From the NCBI GenBank assembly GCA_021837545.1, contig JAKBFR010000129.1:1-6331 (forward strand): DNA of 6,331 nt, read 5' to 3'. The notes below the pieces were generated by a model, which was not told the DNA's origin, ran no database searches, and saw nothing but the letters and a program-made list of their open reading frames with translations. The DNA is from Bacillota bacterium (GTDB lineage Bacteria; Bacillota_A; Clostridia; Clostridiales; Clostridiaceae). Position numbers and translations under genes: made by a program. Shown piece by piece: positions 1 to 5,861 of the stretch (position 1 is its first letter; each line of letters starts with the position of its first letter).

Positions 1-20
1 ATAAGGGATGGGTCGATAGC

Positions 21-803
21 ATGAATAATGAAATAGTAGAAATTAACATAGATAAGGTAATTCCCAATATTTATCAACCGCGTAAGTTTTTTGACGAGGA
101 AGCGATTGAAGAATTATCACAATCAATTAAGCAATATGGAATAATTCAACCTCTAACAGTAAGAAAACGAGGAGAAGTTTTTGAGTTAGTTGCTGGTGAA
201 AGGAGACTTCGAGCTGCAAAATTAGCTAGCTTATTCACTGTTCCATGTAATGTTATTGATATAACTGATTCTGAATCAGCTCAGATTGCTTTATTAGAAA
301 ATTTACAAAGAGAAGATTTAAATTATGTTGAAGAAGCAGAAGCATATTATAATTTAATTAATGATCATAATTTTACTCAAGATGAACTTGCAAAGAGAAT
401 GGGAAAAAAGCAATCTACAATAGCAAATAAATTGAGACTATTAAAATTAAGTTCTGAAGTTAGAGAATTATGTTTGAATAATAAATTAACAGAAAGACAT
501 GCTAGAGCATTGCTCACAATTCCTAGTGAAGCTTTACAATTAAAAGTAGTTCAGAAGGTAATTAAAGATGTTTTAAATGTCAAAGCAACAGAAGAACTAA
601 TTAACAAGGAATTACTTAAATTAGCAGGAGAAGAGCTTAAAAATAAAAGAAAAAGAAATATTAAAGGTGTTTTACCTGCAAAGCTATATATAAATACCAT
701 TAAGCAAGTGTTGCAAAAATTTGATATTCCAGCTGAGTATGCATATAAAGATGAAGAAGAATTTATAGAAGTTACAGTTAAAATTCCCAAGCCAAAGAAG
801 TAA
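21..803 (+). CDS. noc: Noc-type nucleoid occlusion protein (ParB/Spo0J family)
   Basis: This 260-residue ParB-family DNA-binding protein is predicted to bind sites scattered over the chromosome and keep the division septum off the nucleoid. The N-terminal CTP-binding ParB domain includes the GERRLRAA box (residues 59-66) and the ENLQREDLNYVEEAEAY box (93-109). A helix-turn-helix follows at about 119-145. Its recognition-helix text QSTIANKLRLLKLS and the downstream TERHARALL are typical of Noc rather than Spo0J, and its position just before parA/parB agrees. The C-terminal region (about 200-260) would be the dimerisation domain. The ATG at 21 is preceded by AAGGGA at 3-8, somewhat far away. 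The frame stays open to the window edge, so a slightly longer N-terminus cannot be excluded. As drawn, it lacks the amphipathic membrane-targeting helix known from Bacillus Noc. The upstream neighbour would normally be rsmG, which is outside the window. Confidence 0.9.
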   Translation: MNNEIVEINIDKVIPNIYQPRKFFDEEAIEELSQSIKQYGIIQPLTVRKRGEVFELVAGERRLRAAKLASLFTVPCNVIDITDSESAQIALLENLQREDLNYVEEAEAYYNLINDHNFTQDELAKRMGKKQSTIANKLRLLKLSSEVRELCLNNKLTERHARALLTIPSEALQLKVVQKVIKDVLNVKATEELINKELLKLAGEELKNKRKRNIKGVLPAKLYINTIKQVLQKFDIPAEYAYKDEEEFIEVTVKIPKPKK

Positions 804-820
804 AATTCATTATTAGTAAT

Positions 821-860
821 ATTAAAGTTAAGGTGTCACTAATGATACCTTAACTTTAAT
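821..860 (+). terminator. Long hairpin after noc, probable terminator
   Basis: Arms 821-838 and 843-860 pair over 18 positions, 17 Watson-Crick and one G.U, around a 4-base loop (CTAA). It starts 17 bases after the noc stop codon, where a transcript end is expected. The stem is AT-rich and the following bases (TATGTAGAGTG) are not a uridine tract, so termination may be weak. As DNA it is nearly perfectly palindromic and could act from either strand or bind a protein. A similar half-sequence, ATTAAGTTAAGGTAT, recurs at 935-949. Confidence 0.6.
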
Positions 861-906
861 TATGTAGAGTGTAATAATATAACCTATTGAAATTTACAGT
901 ACTCCA

Positions 907-984
907 TGTTACTGTTTGTTATATGTAGATGAATATTAAGTTAAGGTATGGTATTTTTATTATAATATTAATCTGTTACTGTTT
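907..984. repeat. 11-bp direct repeat in the noc-parA gap
   Basis: TGTTACTGTTT occurs at 907-917 and again at 974-984, 67 bases apart start to start. Both copies lie in the 254-base noncoding gap upstream of parA. The second follows a TATAAT-like box at 961-966. They could be a pair of regulator-binding sites, but in sequence this AT-rich a chance repeat is quite possible. Confidence 0.3.
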
Positions 985-1028
985 TTAAGAACATAATTCT
1001 TTTATTATCATAGAAAAATATATATAAT
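937..1028 (+). promoter_or_regulatory. Candidate parA-parB promoter region
   Basis: Two TATAAT boxes lie on the plus strand upstream of parA, at 961-966 and at 1023-1028. The first has a poor -35 candidate (TTAAGT, 937-942) at 18 bases. The second has only a T-rich stretch (about 1000-1005) where a -35 should be. A promoter is expected here because noc ends with a hairpin and parA starts after a 254-base gap. Which box is used cannot be decided from the sequence. Confidence 0.3.
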
Positions 1029-1057
1029 ATTATTATGGGAAAGGGGGGACGCTCTTT

Positions 1058-1831
1058 TTGGGCTATAGTATGAAAAAAATTTGTGTTTTTAATCAAAAAG
1101 GTGGAGTAGGAAAAACAACTACCAATATAAATTTATGTGCATATCTTGCAATGGAAGGTTATAAAGTTTTAACAATAGATATAGATCCCCAAGGGAATAC
1201 AACAAGCGGATTAGGATTGGATAAAAATAATTTAGAATTATCTATTTATGATGTGCTGATTTCTGATACAACTATGAAAGAATCAATTCTTAGAAGCGAT
1301 CTAGTTCAAAATCTATATATAGTGCCTTCAACTATGGAACTTGCAGGAGCTGAAGTTGAACTTATAAACAGAACTGATAGAGAAAATATAATAAAGAATA
1401 AACTAGCGGAAATAGAAGATGAGTATGATTATGTATTTATAGATTGTCCGCCGTCTTTGGGAGTATTAACAATAAATGCATTAACTTGTGCAGATTCTGT
1501 TTTAATTCCAATTCAATGTGAATTTTATGCTTTAGAAGGCGTTAGTCAATTAGTTAATACCATACAATTAGTAAAAAAGTCTCTAAATAAAAATTTGGAT
1601 ATTGAAGGCGTTGTGATGACTATGTTTGATTATAGGACAAATCTTAGTAATGAAGTATTAAATGAAGTTCAAAAATATTTTAAGGATAAAGTTTATAAAA
1701 CAACTATCTCAAGAAATGTTAGATTAGCAGAGGCACCGAGTTTTGGTTTACCAATTATGCTATATGATGAAAAGTGTAAAGGTGCGGAAGCCTACGTAAA
1801 ATTGACTAAAGAATTTTTAAAGAGGCAGTAG
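1058..1831 (+). CDS. parA: ParA/Soj chromosome-partitioning ATPase
   Basis: This 257-residue Walker-type ATPase dimerises on ATP and binds nucleoid DNA nonspecifically. It is stimulated by ParB to move or resolve ParB-parS complexes at the origin, and in Bacillus it also influences DnaA. Visible motifs are the deviant Walker A KGGVGKTT (residues 14-21, with signature and catalytic lysines), the A' motif DIDPQGN (41-47), Walker B YVFIDCPPS (125-133), and the basic C-terminal SRNVRLAEAPSFG (218-230) conserved in Soj. There is no N-terminal helix-turn-helix, so it is the short chromosomal type. A TTG start at 1058 is chosen because AAGGGGGG (1041-1048) sits 9 bases upstream. The more usual-looking ATG at 1070 (MKKICVFNQKGG) would be 21 bases from that site. 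It forms an operon with parB, 8 bases downstream. Confidence 0.95.
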   Translation: MGYSMKKICVFNQKGGVGKTTTNINLCAYLAMEGYKVLTIDIDPQGNTTSGLGLDKNNLELSIYDVLISDTTMKESILRSDLVQNLYIVPSTMELAGAEVELINRTDRENIIKNKLAEIEDEYDYVFIDCPPSLGVLTINALTCADSVLIPIQCEFYALEGVSQLVNTIQLVKKSLNKNLDIEGVVMTMFDYRTNLSNEVLNEVQKYFKDKVYKTTISRNVRLAEAPSFGLPIMLYDEKCKGAEAYVKLTKEFLKRQ

Positions 1832-1839
1832 GTGATAGA

Positions 1840-2700
1840 ATGGCAAAAAAGTTTACTTTAGGAAAAGGATTAAGTGCGCTTATACCAGAAGAAGCAGAAA
1901 GTTTTAAAGAAGAAAGCAACAAGATTTTAATTTCAATAAATAAAATCAAAAGTGACGAAAAACAGCCAAGAAAATTATTTGATTCTGATAAAATTGCTGA
2001 GTTAGCGGAATCAATTAAGACTCATGGAATAATTCAGCCTTTAATTCTAAAAAAACATATTAATGATCAGTATATAATTGTAGCAGGTGAAAGAAGATGG
2101 AGAGCAGCTAAAATGGCTGGATTAAAAGATATACCTGCAGTTATAATGGATTTAAGTGATAAGGACACACTGGAAATTTCATTAATAGAAAATATTCAGC
2201 GTGAAGATTTAAATCCTATTGAAGAAGCTTTAGCTTATAGAGAATTGTTAAATGATTTTAAAATAACTCAAGAAGAATTAAGCAAGAGAATTGGAAAATC
2301 AAGAGTAGCAATTGCTAATACAATGAGGTTAACCAATTTAGATGAAAGAGTTCAGCAATACATAATTGAGAGCATTATTTCTGAAGGACATGGTCGAGTA
2401 CTTCTTGCAATTAATGATAAACTAAAACAATGTGAAATTGCACAAAAAGTAATTGATGAAAAGTTATCAGTTAGAGAATTGGAAGGATTAGTTAAGAGAA
2501 TTAATAATGAAGCAGGTAAAAATAAGATTGATGAAAGTGCTAATGAGTTAAATCCTTATTATAAAGAAATAAAGAATCAGCTCCAAAGTTATTTTGGAAC
2601 TAAAGTAAATATTTTAAGTAAAAAGAATAAAGGGAAAATCGAAATTGAATATTATTCAGAAGAAGATTTGCAAAGAATTTTAGATATTATTAATATGTAG
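1840..2700 (+). CDS. parB: ParB/Spo0J centromere-binding CTPase
   Basis: This 286-residue chromosome-partitioning protein binds parS and uses CTP to close into a sliding clamp that spreads along DNA. It recruits SMC and stimulates ParA. The N-terminal KKFTLGKGLSALIP (residues 3-16) is the ParA-interacting segment, with the usual basic residue. The CTP-binding domain shows GERRWRAA (83-90) and ENIQREDLNPIEEALAY (117-133). The helix-turn-helix is at about 142-167 (ITQEELSKRIGKSRVAIANTMRL). The C-terminal dimerisation region ends in EIEYYSEEDLQRILDIIN. The ribosome binding site AGGTGA (1830-1835) overlaps the parA stop codon, which suggests coupled translation. It differs from the upstream paralogue (noc) in the recognition helix and in keeping the ParA-binding N-terminus. 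A perfect parS begins on the base after its stop. Confidence 0.97.
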   Translation: MAKKFTLGKGLSALIPEEAESFKEESNKILISINKIKSDEKQPRKLFDSDKIAELAESIKTHGIIQPLILKKHINDQYIIVAGERRWRAAKMAGLKDIPAVIMDLSDKDTLEISLIENIQREDLNPIEEALAYRELLNDFKITQEELSKRIGKSRVAIANTMRLTNLDERVQQYIIESIISEGHGRVLLAINDKLKQCEIAQKVIDEKLSVRELEGLVKRINNEAGKNKIDESANELNPYYKEIKNQLQSYFGTKVNILSKKNKGKIEIEYYSEEDLQRILDIINM

Positions 2701-2716
2701 TGTTTCACGTGAAACA
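2701..2716. promoter_or_regulatory. parS: parS centromere site, perfect palindrome
   Basis: TGTTTCACGTGAAACA is the exact 16-bp parS consensus known from Bacillus and widely conserved in bacteria. It is a complete palindrome, lies directly against the parB stop codon (2698-2700) and ends 6 bases before the AAAGGA ribosome binding site of the next gene. ParB encoded just upstream should load here. Spreading ParB could affect transcription of the DUF4446 gene, but that is inference. Confidence 0.96.
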
Positions 2717-2737
2717 ATTATGAAAGGAATGACAAAA

Positions 2738-3244
2738 TTGGATACACTAATTAATACAATTAATGAGCTAATGCCTTACTTACTAATTGGAATGTTAGTA
2801 ATAATTATTTTATTATTTGTAATGGTAATAGTCTTATTTAAAGCGGTAGGAAGAGTAGAAAATAAATATAGAAGATTTATGAAGGGAACTAATAATACTA
2901 ACATAGAAGAAATGCTAATTGAACGATTAAGTAGCATTGAAGAAACAAAAGAAATTTCCGATAAAGCATTACAAGAATGTAGAAAGTTAGAAATTAAAAT
3001 GAAAGATTGTATACAGAAAGTGGCAATAATGAGATATAAGGCATTTGAAAACGTAGGAAGTGATTTGAGTTTTTCTATTGCAATGTTAGATGATAAAAAT
3101 GATGGGGTTATTTTGACAGGAATATATGGAAGACAAGAAAGTACAACCTATGCAAAACCAATTGATAAAGGAATTTCAAGATATGATCTTTCAGAAGAAG
3201 AACTTTATGTGTTAGATGAGGCATGTAATAAAGAAAATAAATAA
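2738..3244 (+). CDS. DUF4446 family membrane-anchored protein
   Basis: This small protein of unknown function belongs to the family found next to parB in many Firmicutes. Numbering from the longer ATG frame at 2720 (174 residues), there is one strongly hydrophobic segment at about 19-40. A probable coiled coil follows at about 61-103, then a conserved soluble domain (about 104-167) with RYKAFENVGSDLSFSIAMLD and YAKPIDKGIS. This predicts a single-pass protein with its soluble domain in the cytoplasm. The start chosen is TTG 2738, giving MDTLINTINELMPY. AAAGGA at 2723-2728 lies 9 bases before it, while ATG 2720 has no ribosome binding site and ATG 2729 abuts AAAGGA. It has no gap-internal promoter of its own and is probably co-transcribed with parAB through parS. 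Its role is unknown; the position suggests an origin- or sporulation-related task. Confidence 0.85.
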   Translation: MDTLINTINELMPYLLIGMLVIIILLFVMVIVLFKAVGRVENKYRRFMKGTNNTNIEEMLIERLSSIEETKEISDKALQECRKLEIKMKDCIQKVAIMRYKAFENVGSDLSFSIAMLDDKNDGVILTGIYGRQESTTYAKPIDKGISRYDLSEEELYVLDEACNKENK

Positions 3245-3253
3245 CTAAAAAGG

Positions 3254-3301
3254 AACTGTTGCAAAATTAACAGAGTTAGTTTTGTGGCGGTTTATTTTTT
3301 T
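3254..3301 (+). terminator. Intrinsic terminator of the parA-parB-DUF4446 operon
   Basis: Arms 3254-3271 and 3275-3292 can pair at all 18 positions around a 3-base loop (AGA), with five G.U pairs and the rest Watson-Crick. A T-rich tract (3291-3301) follows at once. Because the wobble pairs only work in plus-strand RNA, this looks like an RNA hairpin rather than a DNA palindrome. It starts 9 bases after the DUF4446 stop. The left arm with its two preceding bases, GGAACTGTTGCAAA, also resembles IS6-family (IS26/IS257) terminal repeats. Confidence 0.8.
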
Positions 3302-3312
3302 AGACATATAAA

Positions 3313-3338
3313 AATGTGAATTAAGAAGAATTCACATT
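3313..3338. repeat. 10-bp inverted repeat between the terminator and the IS
   Basis: AATGTGAATT (3313-3322) and AATTCACATT (3329-3338) are perfect inverted repeats around a 6-base loop. No T-tract follows on the plus strand. On the minus strand the hairpin is followed by TTTTATATG, so it could be a weak terminator for transcripts leaving the IS. It could equally be an operator of the lost gene upstream of the SWIM-like fragment. Confidence 0.4.
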
Positions 3339-3354
3339 GTGATTATATAATTAA

Positions 3355-3370
3355 CTTGAATTCGGCAAGT
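3355..3370 (+). repeat. IS terminal inverted repeat, transposase-distal end
   Basis: CTTGAATTCGGCAAGT is the exact reverse complement of 5012-5027. It lies on the 3' side of the transposase gene. Its inner bases GCAAGT also form part of the subterminal hairpin at 3365-3397. Confidence 0.85.
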
Positions 3371-3397
3371 AATTTTAAAAACATTAAAATTACTTGC
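3365..3397. terminator. Subterminal hairpin of the IS, overlapping its terminal repeat
   Basis: Arms 3365-3378 and 3384-3397 are a perfect 14-bp inverted repeat around AAACA. On the plus strand a T-rich stretch follows (3399-3422, with a terminal T-run), so it could stop host transcripts entering the IS. For minus-strand transposase transcripts it would be a 3' stem without a U-tract. Such insulating hairpins near IS ends are known, but function here is inferred. Confidence 0.5.
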
Positions 3398-3512
3398 TGT
3401 TTATTATTTTATAAGTTTTTTTTAGTAATTTTGAATTGTAATTTATTTCAAGGTAACTTTAATAAACCTCATTAAATGAAGTTCCATTAAATGGTATTGA
3501 ATTGTTCTATGT

Positions 3513-4889
3513 TCAATTTAACATAATAAATTTTCTACCAAATTCAGTTATCTTTATATTTATAAACTCAACTATACGTTGTAAATGTTTGTTTTCGGAA
3601 AAACTTAAATATCTATAGTATCCTTTGCCACAAATATTTCCACAAACTCTATAAAATATCCTTCTTAAAGTTTTTATTTCATGATGTTGAACATACTTAG
3701 GCATTATAGCTTGCTTGAACCAATTTTGAATATTATAGGCTATCATTTTTATAAGCAAATATATTTCATTTGATTGATAATTAACAAGACTATTTTCGCT
3801 AAAGGCGAAGCCTTCTTTAATTTCATCTATATTATTTTCAACATCACATCTTTGATTATAATCATGAAATATTTCCTCACAAGTTAAATAATCAATATTT
3901 GTAACAATAATCTCATACCTATAAAAACACTCGTCAAACGTAAGTTGATTTTTATCTTTAGTTTCTATCTTTTCTCTGACAAGCACAAATCGTCTTGCTC
4001 GCTCCCAATTTGGGAGCGGTAATGTTATTTCAGTTACTTGAAAATTTGAGCTTATATTTTCCCATTTAAAATCCTTTGGTTTTTCATTAATATACTCAAT
4101 TATTTTCTTTAGAGAAGAATACATCTTGCATTTCACAACATATTCAATTCCTTCATTCTCAAAATAAGTGAAGTTCTTTTCATCGAAAAAGCCTCTATCT
4201 AAACGAACTCTTCTTAAAAGATATCTCGTCGGTAGTTGCTCTATACATTTTTTGAAAAAATCAAGAAATTCATAATTGCTATGATGTTTTCCATCCTCTA
4301 AAGTTATATCTAAAAGTTCATCAGTACCAGAAATAATCCCAACCTTTTCTTTATAAGAAGGTCTCCCGTTATATCTGGGATTATATCCTATGCCAGACCC
4401 TTCTTGATTTCCAAAAATAGTTACAACAGTATCATCAAAGTTTATGCAAACTTCACGTATTTCCTCTGTACTAGATTTCAGCTCAAGAATTTGTTTATTG
4501 ATTGATCTTAATTCAAGCAAGGTTTCTTCAGGAAGGTCTTTTAATAAATCACGGCAAACTTTTTCACTTGCTAATCTTTCAGTTTCTTTAATTTTTTTAT
4601 AACCTTCATCTTTCCTTAAGTCTTCAATATGGCTAAATCTAGAGAAACCAAGTATATTAGCATCTATTAAATATTCAATAATTTCAGCCACATGAAAAGT
4701 TGAATTTGAACCTTTCTGATAAATGATTCCATCATTTATCAGCTTTGATAATCCTATAATTTTTTTAAATAATTCAAGAAAAACAAATGTTGCTACTGAC
4801 GTAACGTTTTTATTATTAAATTTTGCTGTTAAATTCAACTTTCTTAATTCTTTCTCAATGTTCATATAATTTTGTGGTATAATTGTCAT
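3513..4889 (-). CDS. IS1380-family transposase (DDE)
   Basis: This 458-residue transposase would catalyse cut-and-paste-type transposition of the surrounding IS. In this numbering the RNase H-like fold shows a first aspartate in NFDDTVV (D152/D153), then NPRYNGRPSY (171-180), a second aspartate in RLDRGFFDEKNF (D231), and the catalytic glutamate in YNQRCDVENNIDEIKEG (E351). The last stretch matches the Y-(2)-R-(3)-E-(6)-K signature exactly, through Y344, R347, E351 and K358. No frameshift or stop interrupts it, and the length is normal. The ATG at 4889 is chosen because AAAGGAG lies at the right distance (minus strand, about 4898-4904). An upstream in-frame GTG at 4940 has no such site and overlaps the likely -10 box. 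The frame reads away from the SWIM-like remnant and towards the DUF4446 terminator. Confidence 0.93.
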   Translation of the reverse strand: MTIIPQNYMNIEKELRKLNLTAKFNNKNVTSVATFVFLELFKKIIGLSKLINDGIIYQKGSNSTFHVAEIIEYLIDANILGFSRFSHIEDLRKDEGYKKIKETERLASEKVCRDLLKDLPEETLLELRSINKQILELKSSTEEIREVCINFDDTVVTIFGNQEGSGIGYNPRYNGRPSYKEKVGIISGTDELLDITLEDGKHHSNYEFLDFFKKCIEQLPTRYLLRRVRLDRGFFDEKNFTYFENEGIEYVVKCKMYSSLKKIIEYINEKPKDFKWENISSNFQVTEITLPLPNWERARRFVLVREKIETKDKNQLTFDECFYRYEIIVTNIDYLTCEEIFHDYNQRCDVENNIDEIKEGFAFSENSLVNYQSNEIYLLIKMIAYNIQNWFKQAIMPKYVQHHEIKTLRRIFYRVCGNICGKGYYRYLSFSENKHLQRIVEFINIKITEFGRKFIMLN

Positions 4890-4930
4890 TGGGATTTCTC
4901 CTTTCGGTGTTTTTATTTTTAAGCAAAAAT

Positions 4931-4939
4931 ATTTTACCA
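4931..4939 (-). promoter_or_regulatory. Candidate extended -10 promoter of the transposase
   Basis: On the minus strand TGGTAAAAT is an extended -10 box (TG-N-TAAAAT). It would start transcription near 4924 and leave a leader of about 35 bases before the ATG at 4889. No good -35 lies 16-18 bases upstream, as is allowed for extended -10 promoters. Confidence 0.35.
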
Positions 4940-5011
4940 CAAAATAGGAGCAAAATCCCTTTTTATTTTTTTAAAACATAGAAACTAGCAATATCAATGA
5001 TTTTCTGTTTC

Positions 5012-5027
5012 ACTTGCCGAATTCAAG
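5012..5027 (-). repeat. IS terminal inverted repeat, transposase-proximal end
   Basis: ACTTGCCGAATTCAAG is the reverse complement of 3355-3370. It marks the end upstream of the transposase. Host sequence resumes at 5028 in frame with the SWIM-like remnant. Confidence 0.85.
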
Positions 5028-5668
5028 ATAAATTTAATGAAGCATATGAAGTTGCAGTTAAAATGTTTAAGAATGACAATAGCCATGAATTGTATTTGAG
5101 AGCAAGAGAGTTAGCAGTTAAAACTGGTGAGCTTCATAGCTTTATTGAGAATATGTTGAAATTTGTTAAGTCTAACAAAAGATATGACTCAATTTCAATA
5201 ATATTAAGGATACTTTCATTTGAAGGAAATACTTTAGAACTTATAAATACAGCGTTGCAGTCAAAAGATTATTCACGACATGATTACTTAAAATATACTG
5301 TTAAATCTTTAATTTATCGAGTTCTGATAGATAAAAATATAAAATTTAATAATCTTAAAGAATTTATACAGGAGATTAAAGATAATGAGATAGATGGAAT
5401 TGTAGATATGATTAAAAATTCAAAGGATTGTGAAAATGAGTATCAGCTGCTAAATAGTGCTATTGATATTCTTAAAGAAATGGTTAAGTTCCATATAGAT
5501 GCAGCAAAAAGAAATAGGTATGCAAGAGCAGCATATTATTGTTCAATAATAAAAGATATTTATACATATATGGATGAAAAGGAAAAATTCAACCAATATT
5601 ATGATCGTATTTTTATGGAAAATAACAGAAGACCAGCTTTAAAAGATGAGATGAGGAAGAAAATATAA
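5028..5668 (+). pseudogene. C-terminal remnant of a SWIM zinc-finger-like protein, 5' end lost at the IS
   Basis: About 213 residues are left, starting KFNEAYEVAVKMFKNDNSHELYLRARELAVKTGE. They form helical repeats of TPR-like character and end in RYARAAYYCSIIKDIYTYMDEKEKFNQYYDRI and RRPALKDEMRKK. From memory this pattern matches the C-terminal half of bacterial SWIM zinc-finger family proteins, which are usually well over 500 residues. The N-terminal region with the CxC...CxH SWIM motif is absent: upstream is the IS, and nothing between 3245 and 3354 encodes it. An ATG at 4997 inside the IS opens a 223-residue fused frame, but it lacks a clear ribosome binding site. The surviving frame has no stops or shifts, so the loss is probably recent. 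The family assignment is by recall and moderately sure; that it is a 5'-truncated gene is more certain. Confidence 0.68.
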
Positions 5669-5695
5669 AGAAATCAGAAGGGTTTATTTACTTGA

Positions 5696-5833
5696 TTAAG
5701 TATAGATAGAGTTTTTACAGGACATCTTTTAATATTTGATTTTAGAAAAACAGAAGGAAAAGCTGGTAAGGTAGAAGAAAGTACTGTTACTTTGGGAGAA
5801 AAGAGTAAAAAAATTATGGAAGTATATGTTTAA
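5696..5833 (+). pseudogene. Short open frame without a start, possible gene remnant
   Basis: An open frame of 45 codons runs from just after a TGA (5693-5695) to the TAA at 5831-5833. It reads IDRVFTGHLLIFDFRKTEGK from 5702, followed by AGKVEESTVTLGEKSKKIMEVYV. The composition and codon use look coding, with an alternating hydrophobic beta-like stretch. No ATG, GTG or TTG with a ribosome binding site lies near its beginning; the only in-frame ATG is close to the end. It may be the 3' tail of a gene whose front was deleted. I do not recognise the family, and chance openness over 45 codons cannot be ruled out in such AT-rich DNA. Confidence 0.3.
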
Positions 5834-5861
5834 ATAGTTATTATGAGAGGTGCAGATGGTA

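Larger units (their letters stand above)
3355..5027 (-). mobile_element. IS1380-family insertion sequence
   Basis: The element is bounded by 16-bp perfect terminal inverted repeats and contains one full-length transposase on the minus strand. Its 1673-bp span fits the usual 1.65-1.7 kb of the IS1380 family. The flanks are TTAA on the left and ATAA on the right, so the 4-bp target duplication expected of the family is absent. The right end lies in frame inside a truncated gene. The element looks complete and potentially mobile, but its present site may be a rearrangement joint. The repeats do not start with the CC often seen in the family, so the exact outer boundary could be off by a few bases. 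Confidence 0.85.

Noticed and set aside
551..790. Open minus-strand frame of 79 codons under noc
   Set aside because: It lies wholly inside noc, has no ribosome binding site and no recognisable motif; noc is clearly the real gene.
804..1057. Search of the noc-parA gap for a Noc binding site, RNA gene or small ORF
   Set aside because: No ATTTCCCGGGAAAT-like site, no tRNA-like fold and no start with a ribosome binding site was seen. Only the hairpin, the repeats and the promoter candidates are present.
21..2700. noc and parB considered as a simple tandem duplication of one gene
   Set aside because: The two proteins differ in the recognition helix, and only the second has the ParA-binding N-terminus. 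The pair is the known noc/spo0J arrangement, not a recent copy.
3470..3493. Two copies of CATTAAATG (3470-3478, 3485-3493) inside the IS 3' region
   Set aside because: They are short and AT-rich, in a noncoding stretch downstream of the transposase; no structure or function follows from them.
5006..5013. TGTTTCAC, one half of a parS site, inside the right end of the IS
   Set aside because: The other half (TTGCCGAA) does not match GTGAAACA, and a half-site of 8 bases is expected by chance. ParB needs the palindrome.
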